Of a stretch of DNA of 64,000 nucleotides, positions 24,469-34,440 are shown one piece after another. The stretch's first letter is position 1. Each line of letters opens with the position of its first letter. The position numbers were made by a program, and so were the translations under genes. This DNA comes from Bacilli bacterium. Lineage in GTDB: Bacteria; Bacillota_I; Bacilli_A; RF39; UBA660. Where the stretch lies: NCBI GenBank assembly GCA_016283935.1, contig JAEENX010000013.1:33759-97758 (forward strand), given 5' to 3'. A model generated the notes under the pieces. That model was given only the letters and a program-made list of their open reading frames with translations, had not been told where the DNA came from and ran no database searches.

Positions 24469-26969
24469 CCACAACATTGTTTATATTTCTTACCAGATCC
24501 ACAAGGACATGGGTCATTACGTTTAATCTTGTTTCCTTTAACTGTAGGTTTCTTCTTAGCAGCTTCTTTACCATCAGTTTGTCCTTCGGCTTTAGTAACA
24601 GGTCTTGCAGCAAAGTTTTGTTTAACTTCCATTCTTGCACAGAATACTGCAACAGATCTATCAATGTTATCTTGCATTTCTTCAAAAGTCTTATGACCTT
24701 CTAATGCATAAGCTTGAAGTGGATCAGATTGAGAATATCCTCTTAATCCAATACCTTCTCTTAACATATCCATATCTGAAATATGTTTAACCCAAGCTTC
24801 ATCCATTACTCTTAAAGTAATATGTCTTTCAAAATCATCAACTAATTCCTTTGGAGCAATAGCAATCTTTTCTTCATATTCTTCAATTACTTTTTCAGAA
24901 ATTACATCAAATACTTCAGATTCTTTCTTTCCTGATAATTCTTCTAAATGAATTTTAGATTTTCTTAATAATTGATGATTAGTTACATCTAAAATATCAT
25001 CTAAATCAGCATCAGTTAAATATCCTTCTGGTGCAATATGTTCTTCAATTAAGATATCAATATAATTCTTAATCATATCAATGATCATTGGATGAACATC
25101 TTCAGCGTCTAATATTTTATTTCTACGTTCATATATAGTCTTTCTTTGTTCAGAAACGATATTATCATAATCAAGTAAGTTCTTACGCATATCATAGTTG
25201 TTTCCTTCAACTTTCTTTTGAGCTGATTCAACTGATTTTGAGAACATCTTTGATCTAACTTGTTCCATATCATCTAAACCAAGAGCAGCAACTGTATTTT
25301 TAATTCTATCAGCACCAAAACGTTTCATTAATTCATCTTCAAATGAAATGAAGAATTGTGAATAACCAGGGTCACCTTGTCTACCAGCACGACCACGTAA
25401 TTGGTTATCAATACGTCTTGATTCATGTCTTTCAGTACCGATTACACATAAACCACCTAAATCAGCAACGCCAGGTCCAAGCTTAATATCTGTACCACGA
25501 CCAGCCATGTTAGTTGCAATAGTGATTGCACCTTTTTGACCAGCTTTAGCAATTATTTCAGCTTCTCTAGCATGATTCTTAGCATTTAATACTTCATGCT
25601 TTAAGTTAGCTTTTGTTAACATCTTTGATAATCTTTCGTTGTTTTCAACTGAAATTGTACCAACTAGAATAGGTTGTCCAGTAGCATGAATTTGTTTAAT
25701 AAATTCAACGATTGCTCTAAACTTACCATCTTCTGTAGCATACATGATATCTGCCATATCTTTTCTGATACAAGGTTTATTTGTAGGTATTTGAATAACA
25801 TACATGTTATAAATATCTCTAAATTCTTCTTCTTCAGTTTTAGCAGTACCAGTCATACCTGAAATCTTATTATACATTCTGAATAAGTTTTGGTATGTAA
25901 TAGTAGCCATTGTTCTAGTTTCTTCATTGATTTCTACACCTTCTTTAGCTTCAAGAGCTTGATGTAATCCATCACTAAATTGTCTACCTTCCATTAAACG
26001 TCCAGTAAATTGGTCAACTATAACAACTTTACCATCTTGAGATACTACATAATCAACATCTACTGCCATACCATAGTTAGCTTTTAAAGCTTGATTGATA
26101 TGGTGAATTAAGATTGTATTATCAGCATCATATAAGTTCTTTAATTTGAAGTATTTTTCCATCTTCTTAGAACCTTCTTCAGTTAAAATAACTGATTTAG
26201 TTTTTAAGTCAACAGTATAATCCACTTCAGCTTCTAATGTTTTAACAGCTTTATCTGCATCTTTATAAAGGTTAGCAGAATTAAATTTTCCACCACTAAT
26301 AATTAATGGAGTTCTTGCTTCATCAATTAAGATTGAGTCTACTTCGTCTAAGATAATATAATTTAATCCTCTTTGAACTCTATCTTCTTTATTAACTACC
26401 ATGTTATCTCTTAAGTAGTCAAAACCTAATTCAGAGTTTGTAGAATAAGTTATATCACAGTTATAAACTTCTCTTTTTTGTTCTGGTGATAATTCTCTTA
26501 AGTTAACACCTACAGTTAATCCTAAGAATTTATAAATAGGTCCCATCCATTCAGCATTACGATCAGTTAAGTATTCGTTTACTGTAACAACATGTACACC
26601 GTTACCAGCTAATGCATTTAAATAAGCAGGAAGAATAGTAGTTAATGTTTTACCTTCACCTGTTTTCATTTCAGCAATATTACCATAATGTAATGCTAAA
26701 CCACCAAGTAATTGAACATAATATGGTTTTTCACCAATTTGTCTATAAGCAACTTCTCTGATAGTTGCAAATGCTCTAACTATAATATCTTCATCATTAA
26801 TAGTTTTTCCATTAGCTATTTCTTCTTTTAAAATATCTGTCATAGCAGCTAATTCTTTATCAGATTTCTTTTGGAATTCTTCATCTAAAGCTTCGATTTT
26901 GTCTGCTATTTTTTTAAATTTTTTAAGTTCTTTATATTCGCTGTCAAATAAACTTTTTATTATTCCCAT
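24456..26969 (-). CDS. secA: Preprotein translocase ATPase SecA
   Basis: An 837-residue SecA, the motor of Sec export at the membrane. It has MKTGEGKTL (Walker A, about 98-106), the preprotein cross-linking domain, LDEVDSILIDEARTPL (DEAD-like Walker B), a second helicase half with TNMAGRGTDIKLG and QLRGRAGRQGD, and the scaffold. It ends in a C-terminal zinc segment RNDPCPCGSGKKYKQCC that binds SecB or the ribosome. Length matches Bacillus SecA. It follows hpf (118 nt gap), the Firmicutes hpf-secA order; prfB, normally next, lies elsewhere in this window. Confidence 0.98.
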   Translation of the reverse strand: MGIIKSLFDSEYKELKKFKKIADKIEALDEEFQKKSDKELAAMTDILKEEIANGKTINDEDIIVRAFATIREVAYRQIGEKPYYVQLLGGLALHYGNIAEMKTGEGKTLTTILPAYLNALAGNGVHVVTVNEYLTDRNAEWMGPIYKFLGLTVGVNLRELSPEQKREVYNCDITYSTNSELGFDYLRDNMVVNKEDRVQRGLNYIILDEVDSILIDEARTPLIISGGKFNSANLYKDADKAVKTLEAEVDYTVDLKTKSVILTEEGSKKMEKYFKLKNLYDADNTILIHHINQALKANYGMAVDVDYVVSQDGKVVIVDQFTGRLMEGRQFSDGLHQALEAKEGVEINEETRTMATITYQNLFRMYNKISGMTGTAKTEEEEFRDIYNMYVIQIPTNKPCIRKDMADIMYATEDGKFRAIVEFIKQIHATGQPILVGTISVENNERLSKMLTKANLKHEVLNAKNHAREAEIIAKAGQKGAITIATNMAGRGTDIKLGPGVADLGGLCVIGTERHESRRIDNQLRGRAGRQGDPGYSQFFISFEDELMKRFGADRIKNTVAALGLDDMEQVRSKMFSKSVESAQKKVEGNNYDMRKNLLDYDNIVSEQRKTIYERRNKILDAEDVHPMIIDMIKNYIDILIEEHIAPEGYLTDADLDDILDVTNHQLLRKSKIHLEELSGKKESEVFDVISEKVIEEYEEKIAIAPKELVDDFERHITLRVMDEAWVKHISDMDMLREGIGLRGYSQSDPLQAYALEGHKTFEEMQDNIDRSVAVFCARMEVKQNFAARPVTKAEGQTDGKEAAKKKPTVKGNKIKRNDPCPCGSGKKYKQCCGKNA

Positions 26970-27058
26970 CTATAAAACCTCCAAATGTATATATTATTCT
27001 ACCATATATATCGATAAATAAGATAGAAAAACCATACATACTAGTTAAATTATAACAT

Positions 27059-27084
27059 AAAAAAAGAGATTTTTTATCTCTTTT
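27059..27084 (-). terminator. Terminator after hpf
   Basis: Hairpin AAAGAGAT/ATCTCTTT with a T run on the minus strand. Confidence 0.75.
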
Positions 27085-27087
27085 TTA

Positions 27088-27618
27088 TTACTTAGAATAA
27101 ATAATTCCGTAATTTCCATCTTTTCTCTTATATATAACAGCAAAACATCCTTGATCTACGTCATTATATAAGAAGAAGTCATGGTCTAATAATTCCATTT
27201 GAAGAATAGCTTCTTCTTCATTCATTGGTTTATTTTCAACATTTTTTCTTTTAACTATTTGATTAGTTTCAACATATTCTTCATCTTCCTCAGGAATAAA
27301 ACTAAATACTACATCAGCAGCATCTCTTCTCTTATTTAATCTTGTTTTATTCTTTCTGATTTGTCTTTCTAATACATCAACAACTAAATCAATAGCAGCA
27401 TATAAATCGCTATGTTTTTCTTCAGCTCTTAATGTATATCTAGAAGTAGGAACAGTTACTTCAATTATTTGTTCTCCGTTTCTTGCTCTTATAATAATAT
27501 GAGCATCAACCTTGCTAGCATCTTCGAAATACTTATTAAGTCTTTCTAGCTTCTCTCCCACATATTTCTTGATTGAATCAGTAACTTCAATCTTGTCGCC
27601 ACGAATATTAATATTCAT
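27088..27618 (-). CDS. hpf: Long-form ribosome hibernation promoting factor
   Basis: A 176-residue protein. The N-terminal YfiA/HPF domain (about 1-105) begins MNINIRGDKIEVTDSIKKYVGEKL and carries the basic RKNKTRLNKRR helix. The C-terminal dimerisation domain (about 120-176) is QIVKRKNVENKPMNEEEAILQMELLDHDFFLYND...VIYKRKDGNYGIIY. Long HPF dimerises 70S ribosomes into inactive 100S particles in stationary phase. Usual position before secA. Confidence 0.96.
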   Translation of the reverse strand: MNINIRGDKIEVTDSIKKYVGEKLERLNKYFEDASKVDAHIIIRARNGEQIIEVTVPTSRYTLRAEEKHSDLYAAIDLVVDVLERQIRKNKTRLNKRRDAADVVFSFIPEEDEEYVETNQIVKRKNVENKPMNEEEAILQMELLDHDFFLYNDVDQGCFAVIYKRKDGNYGIIYSK

Positions 27619-27671
27619 AACATCACACTCCTACTTGTACTATATCACAAAACAATTATTTTGCAATACAA

Positions 27672-27878
27672 TTATGCACTTGCAGGAATTATTTTAACTG
27701 ATTTAGCTTGAAAGCCTTTTGTAGTATCTAGAAGTTCAAATTTAACTTCTGACCCAGGTATTAAAGTTTTAAAACCGGTATCAACTATTTGAGAATAATG
27801 AACAAACACTTCTTTATCATCAAAACTAATAAATCCATAACCCTTATCATTGTTAAACCATTTTACTATTCCAGTCAT
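27672..27878 (-). CDS. Cold shock protein (CspA family)
   Basis: A 68-residue single cold-shock domain: TGIVKWFNNDKGYGFISF (RNP1) and KEVFVHYSQI (RNP2). Binds ssRNA/ssDNA and melts mRNA structure. Its start has a strong AAAGGAGG SD preceded by a 9-bp hairpin in a long untranslated leader, as is common for cold-shock genes. Monocistronic. Confidence 0.96.
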   Translation of the reverse strand: MTGIVKWFNNDKGYGFISFDDKEVFVHYSQIVDTGFKTLIPGSEVKFELLDTTKGFQAKSVKIIPASA

Positions 27879-27896
27879 AAATAACCTCCTTTCCTT

Positions 27897-27918
27897 AGAA
27901 TATGTTTCAACATATTCT
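27897..27918 (-). promoter_or_regulatory. Hairpin in the csp leader just upstream of the RBS
   Basis: AGAATATGT/ACATATTCT with a four-base loop, ending a few bases before AAGGAAAGGAGG. Possible temperature-responsive leader element; the hairpin is visible, the function is inferred. Confidence 0.45.
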
Positions 27919-28061
27919 GTAATTCATAATATTTAAATAAGTGAACACATCAACTAATAGTTTTCCAAAATTCCTAATTATTAACATATAGTTATTGCAT
28001 TCGAGAAATAAGCTAACATATGAAAAAGTACAAAAAAGTACATTTTAGTATATTTTTTAAT

Positions 28062-28092
28062 AAAAAAAGAGATTTTTTAATAAAAATCTCTC
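28062..28092 (-). terminator. Terminator after smpB
   Basis: Hairpin AGAGATTTTT/AAAAATCTCT (about 28069-28090) overlapping the last smpB codons, followed on the minus strand by a T run. Confidence 0.7.
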
Positions 28093-28508
28093 TTTTCTCT
28101 AGCTAAATCTCTTTCTTTAATAGATTCTCTTTTGTCATATAACTTTTTACCAGTACATACTCCAACTAGAATCTTAACTTTATCATCTTTAAAATACAAC
28201 TTTAAAGGAACTAAAGTTTTACCAGTTTGTTTAACTATATCAAATAATTTATTTATTTCTTTTTTATGAAGTAATAGTTTTCTTTCTCTTCTTTCATCAT
28301 GATTAAATCTATTACCTTCATCATATTTAGCGATATACATGTTTATAACATACATTTCACCATTTTTAATTCTTGCAAAAGTATCTTTTAAATCAACGCT
28401 ACCCTTTCTGATAGATTTTATTTCTGTACCTTTAAGTACGATTCCACATTCATATTCTTCTTCTATAAAATAATCAAAATATGCTTTTTTATTTTTTACT
28501 TCTACCAT
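28077..28508 (-). CDS. smpB: tmRNA-binding protein SmpB
   Basis: A 143-residue Smp[32 protein letters not shown] at the N-terminus, [13 protein letters not shown], and a basic C-terminal tail ([16 protein letters not shown]) that enters the ribosomal A site. It delivers alanyl-tmRNA to stalled ribosomes; the tmRNA gene is also in this window (54043-54399). The start overlaps the 3' end of rnr by 20 nt and has little SD of its own, so translation is probably coupled to rnr. Confidence 0.97.
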   Translation of the reverse strand: MVEVKNKKAYFDYFIEEEYECGIVLKGTEIKSIRKGSVDLKDTFARIKNGEMYVINMYIAKYDEGNRFNHDERRERKLLLHKKEINKLFDIVKQTGKTLVPLKLYFKDDKVKILVGVCTGKKLYDKRESIKERDLAREKRDFY

Positions 28509-30711
28509 TATTTAATGTTAATTTTTTAGCGTTATCTTTATCTTCTACTTCTTCTTTATCGTATCTTAAATCTTTTACTATTTCAAAATCAATCTCTTTA
28601 GTTTCTTTAGATGCTCTAGTACATATTACATATAATCTATCACCAATTGTATAAGTTCTTTTAGTATTCTTACCAATTATACACATATTTTGTTCGTCAT
28701 ATTCAAAATAATCACCTTTAATAGATTCAAGAGTAACAAATCCTTCAATACCATTATCTATAGCACAATACATTCCTTTTTTACTTAAATCAGTGACCAT
28801 AACTTCAAATTCAGCTGCTGGATTTTCTACAAGATAGTTTTCCATATATTCAGCCATCTTCATCTTATTTACTTCTCTTTCGGCTTTATCAGATGCTTGT
28901 TCTCTTTCAGAACAATGACGACACCATTCATCCATATGATTTTCATAGTATTCAATAGTCTTTTTATCTAATTTATGAGCAATAATAAAATCCTTTACTA
29001 ATCTATGAAGAATATCATCCGGATATCTTCTGATTGGTGAAGTGAAATGAGCATAATTATCACTAGCTAAACCAAAGTGTCCAATATTATCTGGAGAATA
29101 TACTGCTTTAGACATTGTTCTTATTAATTTAGCTCTTAATATTTGAGCAAATTGTGGATCATCATTTGGAATTTCATTTAACATTTTTTGGAATTCACGT
29201 GCAGTCATTTCTTTTGGCATTTTTAAATGTACGCCATGTAATTCACAAAAATGAATAAACTCAGATAATTTATCTTCTAGAGGTATATCATGTATACGAT
29301 AAATACATACTAATTGAAGAACAGCAATCATATAACATACTGTTTCATTAGCAGCAACCATGAAATCTTCAATAAGTTTTTCTCCTTCTCCTCTTGATCT
29401 TTTATCAATTTTTACTGGTTTTCCTTCATCATCACAAACAACTTTAACTTCATCAACTTCAAAGTCACATGCTCCTCTTAAAGTTCTTTCATTTCTAATT
29501 ATATGAGCTAAAGTTTGCATGTTATTTAATGTTTCAGCAAACTCTTCATATCCTTCAGGAATAACATTATCTTCTATTATTTGATTAACTGCATCATAAG
29601 TCATTTTCTTTCTTGATTTAATTACAGAATTATATACTTCATAATCAACAACTTTACCTTTTGAATTGATTTTCATCATACAAGTAACAGCAAGTCTATC
29701 TTGATTATCCCATAAAGAACAAATACCGCTTGATAATTCGTGAGGATACATTGGTATAACATAACTTGCAGGATATGTAGATGTTCCTCTTCTATATGCT
29801 TCTTTATCCAATGGACTTCCTGCAGGTACATAATGAGTAACATCAGCAATATGAACACCTAAATAATAGAATCCATCTTTATAATCTAATGAAATAGCAT
29901 CATCGATATCTTTAGTATCGGCGCCATCGATTGTAAATATCATTTTATCTCTTAAATCTACTCTGCCTTCTAAATCTTCAGGTCTTACTTCAGTAGGTAA
30001 TGCTTTTACTTGTTGAATACAATCTTCAGGAAATTGATCAAATATATCATATTTAGCAACTTCTTCTAAAACATCCACTAAAGCATCATCTTTATGAGCT
30101 ATATGAACAATTTTATCAGCAACTAATCTTTTGAAATTTGTAGCAAGTTTAACACATACAATTTCACCAGCTACACACTTTTTTAATTCTTCTGGTGGAA
30201 TTTCTATAAATCCCACTTTCTTATCATTTGGTTCAAAATATAATTGACCATCTTGTATCTTGATTTCACCTACTATATTATTTTTATCTCTTTTAAGGAT
30301 TCTAATAACTTTTCCTTCTCTTTTTCTATCTTTAGATGCTTCTTTAATAATTTCAACTAAGACAGTATCACCATTTAAAGCTTTATTTAAATTTTCTTCC
30401 TTAATAAAGATATCCTCTTCGTCCTCTTTCTTTTCTTCAGGAACTAAGAATCCAAATCCATCTTTCTTTATTTGTAATGTTCCCATAACAAAATTAGGAC
30501 ATCTTTCAATTAAAATGTATTTCTTCTTATTAGTATAATATAAAACATGTTCATTTACTGCTTCTTCAAGTAATTCTTGAACAATTCTAATATCATCTAC
30601 ATTTTCAATTCCCATCTTATTACATATTTCATCTGGTTTTAATCCACCATATTGAGTCTTTAAAAATTCTAATAGTTGTGTTTTTAATTCTTTTCTATGT
30701 TCAAAATCCAT
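28489..30711 (-). CDS. rnr: Ribonuclease R
   Basis: A 740-residue 3'-5' exoribonuclease. It has an N-terminal winged-helix region, cold-shock domains, the RNB catalytic domain ([14 protein letters not shown] with all four metal-binding Asp), and a C-terminal S1 domain ([26 protein letters not shown]). Degrades structured RNA and non-stop mRNA together with SmpB/tmRNA. Start at ATG 30711 with AATAGG SD. Sits in the typical secG-rnr-smpB order. A second, divergent RNB protein is encoded at 38110-40011. Confidence 0.97.
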   Translation of the reverse strand: MDFEHRKELKTQLLEFLKTQYGGLKPDEICNKMGIENVDDIRIVQELLEEAVNEHVLYYTNKKKYILIERCPNFVMGTLQIKKDGFGFLVPEEKKEDEEDIFIKEENLNKALNGDTVLVEIIKEASKDRKREGKVIRILKRDKNNIVGEIKIQDGQLYFEPNDKKVGFIEIPPEELKKCVAGEIVCVKLATNFKRLVADKIVHIAHKDDALVDVLEEVAKYDIFDQFPEDCIQQVKALPTEVRPEDLEGRVDLRDKMIFTIDGADTKDIDDAISLDYKDGFYYLGVHIADVTHYVPAGSPLDKEAYRRGTSTYPASYVIPMYPHELSSGICSLWDNQDRLAVTCMMKINSKGKVVDYEVYNSVIKSRKKMTYDAVNQIIEDNVIPEGYEEFAETLNNMQTLAHIIRNERTLRGACDFEVDEVKVVCDDEGKPVKIDKRSRGEGEKLIEDFMVAANETVCYMIAVLQLVCIYRIHDIPLEDKLSEFIHFCELHGVHLKMPKEMTAREFQKMLNEIPNDDPQFAQILRAKLIRTMSKAVYSPDNIGHFGLASDNYAHFTSPIRRYPDDILHRLVKDFIIAHKLDKKTIEYYENHMDEWCRHCSEREQASDKAEREVNKMKMAEYMENYLVENPAAEFEVMVTDLSKKGMYCAIDNGIEGFVTLESIKGDYFEYDEQNMCIIGKNTKRTYTIGDRLYVICTRASKETKEIDFEIVKDLRYDKEEVEDKDNAKKLTLNNGRSKK

Positions 30712-30749
30712 CACGATCACCTATTCCATATATAATTATAACATTGTTT

Positions 30750-30778
30750 AATAAAAAAAGTACATTTTCATGTACTTC
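30750..30778 (-). terminator. Terminator after secG
   Basis: Hairpin AAGTACAT/ATGTACTT with a four-base loop and a minus-strand T run. Confidence 0.75.
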
Positions 30779-30795
30779 ATATTGTAAATATACTC

Positions 30796-31026
30796 TTAGT
30801 AAAATAAGTATAAAACTAAAGAAATAACAAAGAATGAAATACCTAAAATCAATGTTATTCTACTTATTACTAATTCAGATCCTCTTTCTTTTATGTTAGA
30901 GAATAATTCTTGGTTACCACCTGTAATAATTTGTCCACCAGCTTGTGCTTTATTACTTTGTAATAATACTAAAGCAATAAGTAAAACTGAAACTACTATT
31001 AATGAAATTTCTAAAATTTCTGCCAT
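30796..31026 (-). CDS. secG: Preprotein translocase subunit SecG
   Basis: A 76-residue two-helix membrane protein. Helix 1 (about 5-23) is followed by the family loop QSNKAQAGGQIITGGNQELF, and helix 2 (about 55-75) ends the chain. It supports SecYEG-SecA export. The ATG at 31026 is used because it gives the family's length and has GGGTGAT upstream; the open frame extends 17 codons further. First in the secG-rnr-smpB group, though a terminator lies between it and rnr. Confidence 0.93.
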   Translation of the reverse strand: MAEILEISLIVVSVLLIALVLLQSNKAQAGGQIITGGNQELFSNIKERGSELVISRITLILGISFFVISLVLYLFY

Positions 31027-31159
31027 AATATCACCCGATTTCTTTAATAATTTAACATAATCATACATAAATATCAAGAAAAATAGACATTTAATAAATA
31101 TAGTAAATAGTATAATTTATATGTAAAACTAAATCAATAGATATATTAATACTTATTAT

Positions 31160-31209
31160 TAATTTATATTATATGATATAATTAAAGAGAATAAAAAGGA
31201 GGCGAAAAT
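31160..31209 (+). promoter_or_regulatory. Promoter and strong RBS of the FemAB-type gene
   Basis: A GATATAATTA -10 region near 31175-31182 and AAAAGGAGGCG just before the ATG at 31210. The -35 is not clear. Confidence 0.5.
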
Positions 31210-32487
31210 ATGCAATTAGTTACACTTACACCTGGTGAATTTGATGATTTTGCTAAATATCATCCACTAAACAATTATCAACAATCATCTAAATACGCTA
31301 GATTAATGACTAATCATGGATATGACTATGACCTAATTGGATTAAAAGCAGATAATGATCAAATAGTAGCAGCCTCTGTAATACTTAAAAGAAAAATAAC
31401 TGGTAATACTAGATATGGATATGCACCAAAAGGATTCTTGCTAAATTATTATGATCAAGAAACACTACAAATATTTTTAAAAGAATTAAAAGCATATTAT
31501 AAAAAGCAAAACTTTATATTTATAAAATTTAATCCAGAGATTATAACTGGAGCAACATCTAAAGCTGAAAAATGGCAAATGTCTTATAATGGCAATGTTA
31601 CAATAATAGATACATTAAAAGCTTTAAAAGTTAAACGTAGATTAGAAGTTAGAGAATTTGATTTGATGGAGCCTAAATACAATGCATTCATTAATTTAAA
31701 AGCAAATAATCTATTTACTATGAAAAGAAATTATAGAAAAAAGATTAAAAGATGCTTAGGTAATGGTTTAAGTTTAACAGTAGGAACATACAAAGATGTT
31801 GATGAATTATATCCTTTATTAAAAGGTAAAACAAATAAATCTGTAGAATTCTATAGAGATTTCTATAATGTATTTAATCAAGATAATTCAATAGATTTAG
31901 TATTTGTTAAAGTAGATTTTAATAAATATCTACAGTTTGTTAAAGACAAATATGAAAGAGAATTAGAAATGAATGATATATGGAACGATAAAATTAGAAT
32001 AGATCCAAAAAGATCTAATCTAAATGGAAAAATGAATTCAGATCAAAAATTACAAGGATATAAATCAGATGTAATTAAAGCAACAGAAGGATTAAAAGAA
32101 CATAGAGAAGTTACAATAGCTGGTGCTTTAATAGTAAAACAATTTAATAGAGTTTCAATTGTAGCATCAGGTTTTGATGAAAATTATAGATATTTAAATC
32201 CAAATCATTTCTTATATTTCTCAATATTTGAAAGATATAAACAATATTTTGATTTCTGTGATATAGGTGGAGTAACATCTAAATTCAATGATGAAACTTC
32301 TAAATATAATGGATTAAATTCATTCAAGAAAGATTGGAATCCAAAAATCTATGAATATGTTGGAGAATTCGATCTTGTATGTTCAGAATTTACATTTGAT
32401 AGATTAATTAAAACAAGTTTCATTGAAAATGAATTCAATAATCATCCAAATGAAGCAATACCACCAGAATTATTACAACAAAAATAA
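31210..32487 (+). CDS. FemAB-family peptidoglycan bridge aminoacyltransferase
   Basis: A 425-residue protein of the FemA/FemB/MurM type: two GNAT-like domains interrupted by a helical arm (about 240-290, KDKYERELEMNDIWNDKIRIDPKRSNLNGKM). The N-terminus shows HPLNNYQQSSKYARLM and the C-terminus RYLNPNHFLYFSIFERYKQYFDFCDIGGVT. Such enzymes add amino acids from aminoacyl-tRNA to the stem peptide of lipid II, making the interpeptide bridge. Implies a real cell wall. Convergent with typA, sharing a bidirectional terminator. Confidence 0.92.
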   Translation: MQLVTLTPGEFDDFAKYHPLNNYQQSSKYARLMTNHGYDYDLIGLKADNDQIVAASVILKRKITGNTRYGYAPKGFLLNYYDQETLQIFLKELKAYYKKQNFIFIKFNPEIITGATSKAEKWQMSYNGNVTIIDTLKALKVKRRLEVREFDLMEPKYNAFINLKANNLFTMKRNYRKKIKRCLGNGLSLTVGTYKDVDELYPLLKGKTNKSVEFYRDFYNVFNQDNSIDLVFVKVDFNKYLQFVKDKYERELEMNDIWNDKIRIDPKRSNLNGKMNSDQKLQGYKSDVIKATEGLKEHREVTIAGALIVKQFNRVSIVASGFDENYRYLNPNHFLYFSIFERYKQYFDFCDIGGVTSKFNDETSKYNGLNSFKKDWNPKIYEYVGEFDLVCSEFTFDRLIKTSFIENEFNNHPNEAIPPELLQQK

Positions 32488-32512
32488 AAGAGACTTTTCA
32501 GTCTCTTTTTTA
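32488..32512. terminator. Bidirectional terminator between the FemAB-type gene and typA
   Basis: Stem AAGAGACT/AGTCTCTT flanked by A-rich sequence on the left and T-rich on the right, so it can serve both converging genes. Confidence 0.8.
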
Positions 32513-34318
32513 TTTTCTATTAGCTCTTCTTCTTTCATCTGGATTAAGAATAGCTTTTCTTAATCTAATATCAGTAGGAGTAACTTCTACATATTCATCA
32601 TCGTTGATAAATTCTAAAGCTTCTTCTAATGTAAATGTTCTAGGTGGTACTAATGCAATAGCATCATCTGAACCAGATGCACGAGTATTAGTTAATTGTT
32701 TGTTCTTACAAGGGTTAACATCTAAGTCATTATCTCTTGAATGAATACCAACTATCATACCTTGATAAATATCAACAGCTGGTCCAACAATTAATTGACC
32801 TCTATCTTGTAAGTTGAATAATGAGAATCCTAAAGATTTACCGTTTTCCATTGATACTAATACTCCATTCTTACGTGTTTGTAAGTCACCAACATATGGT
32901 TTGTAATCTTCAAATGATCTAACCATAACACCTTCACCTTTAGTATTAGTGATGAATGCTGATCTATAACCAATTAATCCTCTAGTTGGAGCACTAAAAG
33001 TTAAGTGAGTATAGTTATCAGGTGTTGTAGTCATACTCATTAATAAACCTTTTCTATTTTGAATATCACTAATGATTGTTGATGCATAATCATTAGGAAC
33101 ATTAATTATAACTTGTTCAAATGGTTCAAGTTTTTGACCATTTTCTTCTTTAAATAATACTTGAGGTTTAGATACACATAATTCGTATCCTTCACGTCTC
33201 ATATTTTCAAGTAAGATAGATAAGTGTAATTCACCTCTACCAGATACTTTATAACCATCTGAATTTGGTAATTCTTCTACTCTTAAACCTACGTTAGTTT
33301 GTAATTCTTTATCTAATCTTTCTTTAATATGTCTTGATGTTAAATATTTTCCTGATTGACCTACAAATGGTCCATCATTTACTAAGAAGTTCATACTTAA
33401 AGTTGGAGTTTCGATTTCAATAGGTGGAAGTGGATTTGGTTTATCTTTAGTACAAATAGTATCTCCAATAGAAATATCTGCACATCCAGCAACTGTAACT
33501 ATATCACCATAGAATGCTTCAGATTTTTCTACTCTATTTAATCCTTCGTTAACAAATAATTTAGATACTTTGAAACTTTCTAATGAACCATCATTTTTAC
33601 ATAATGTAACTAATTCTCCAGATTTAATTTTACCTTTAGTAACTCTACCAATACCTAATCTACCAATATATTCATCATATGCTAATGAAGAAACTTGTAA
33701 TTGTAAGTCATCATTTTCATTTCCTTCATAAGCTGAAACTTGATTTAATACTACATCTAATAATGGTTCAATACTCTTAGTATTTAAATCATTATAATCT
33801 AAAGTAGCAATACCATCTCTAGCAACACCATATACAATTGGGAAGTCTAATTGTTCATCATTTGCATTTAAATCAACGAATAAGTCAAATACTTCATTAA
33901 CAACTTCTTCTGGTCTTGCATCTTTCTTATCAATCTTATTAATAAATAAAACTGGTCTTAGGTTTTGTTCTAATGCCTTAGATAATACGAATCTAGTTTG
34001 AGGCATTGGTCCTTCAGCAGAGTCAACAATTAAGATAACTGTATCTACTGTTCTAATAATTCTTTCTACTTCTGATGAGAAATCGGCATGTCCTGGAGTA
34101 TCTACTATATTGATTTTATAATCTTTATATCTGATAGCACAGTTTTTAGAATAAATTGTGATACCTCTTTCTCTTTCAATTTGATCAGAGTCCATTACTT
34201 GATCAACTATTTCATCATGTTCATTAAAAACACCATTTTGTTGTAATAACGCATCTACTAATGTACTTTTACCAGCATCTACGTGAGCAACAACTGCTAC
34301 ATTTATGATTTTATCCAT
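32510..34318 (-). CDS. typA: Translational GTPase TypA/BipA
   Basis: A 602-residue EF-G-like GTPase: AHVDAGKSTLVDALL (G1), RERGITIYSKN, DTPGHADFSSEV (G3) and NKIDKKDARP (G4), then domains II, III, V and the TypA-specific C-terminal domain ending DERRRANRK. It binds ribosomes, is needed at low temperature and under stress, and aids 50S assembly. Start at ATG 34318 with GGAGTGG; the frame's ATG at 34327 is too near the SD. Confidence 0.97.
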   Translation of the reverse strand: MDKIINVAVVAHVDAGKSTLVDALLQQNGVFNEHDEIVDQVMDSDQIERERGITIYSKNCAIRYKDYKINIVDTPGHADFSSEVERIIRTVDTVILIVDSAEGPMPQTRFVLSKALEQNLRPVLFINKIDKKDARPEEVVNEVFDLFVDLNANDEQLDFPIVYGVARDGIATLDYNDLNTKSIEPLLDVVLNQVSAYEGNENDDLQLQVSSLAYDEYIGRLGIGRVTKGKIKSGELVTLCKNDGSLESFKVSKLFVNEGLNRVEKSEAFYGDIVTVAGCADISIGDTICTKDKPNPLPPIEIETPTLSMNFLVNDGPFVGQSGKYLTSRHIKERLDKELQTNVGLRVEELPNSDGYKVSGRGELHLSILLENMRREGYELCVSKPQVLFKEENGQKLEPFEQVIINVPNDYASTIISDIQNRKGLLMSMTTTPDNYTHLTFSAPTRGLIGYRSAFITNTKGEGVMVRSFEDYKPYVGDLQTRKNGVLVSMENGKSLGFSLFNLQDRGQLIVGPAVDIYQGMIVGIHSRDNDLDVNPCKNKQLTNTRASGSDDAIALVPPRTFTLEEALEFINDDEYVEVTPTDIRLRKAILNPDERRRANRK

Positions 34319-34440
34319 AAATTCCACTCCTTTTTTAAATAACTATAAAATAATACAACAAACTTTTGATTTTAGCAAGTAAAATATATTTTTAGGTTTT
34401 TTTATTTAATTTAAATTGTTATAATTACTATGGTGATAAT

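Noticed and set aside
24437..24685. Additional small genes opposite or inside secA, argS, rnr, ychF and other genes
   Set aside because: They lie in other frames of well-supported genes, have no RBS of their own and show biased compositions (for example Gln/Met-rich runs) expected from reading a coding gene out of frame.
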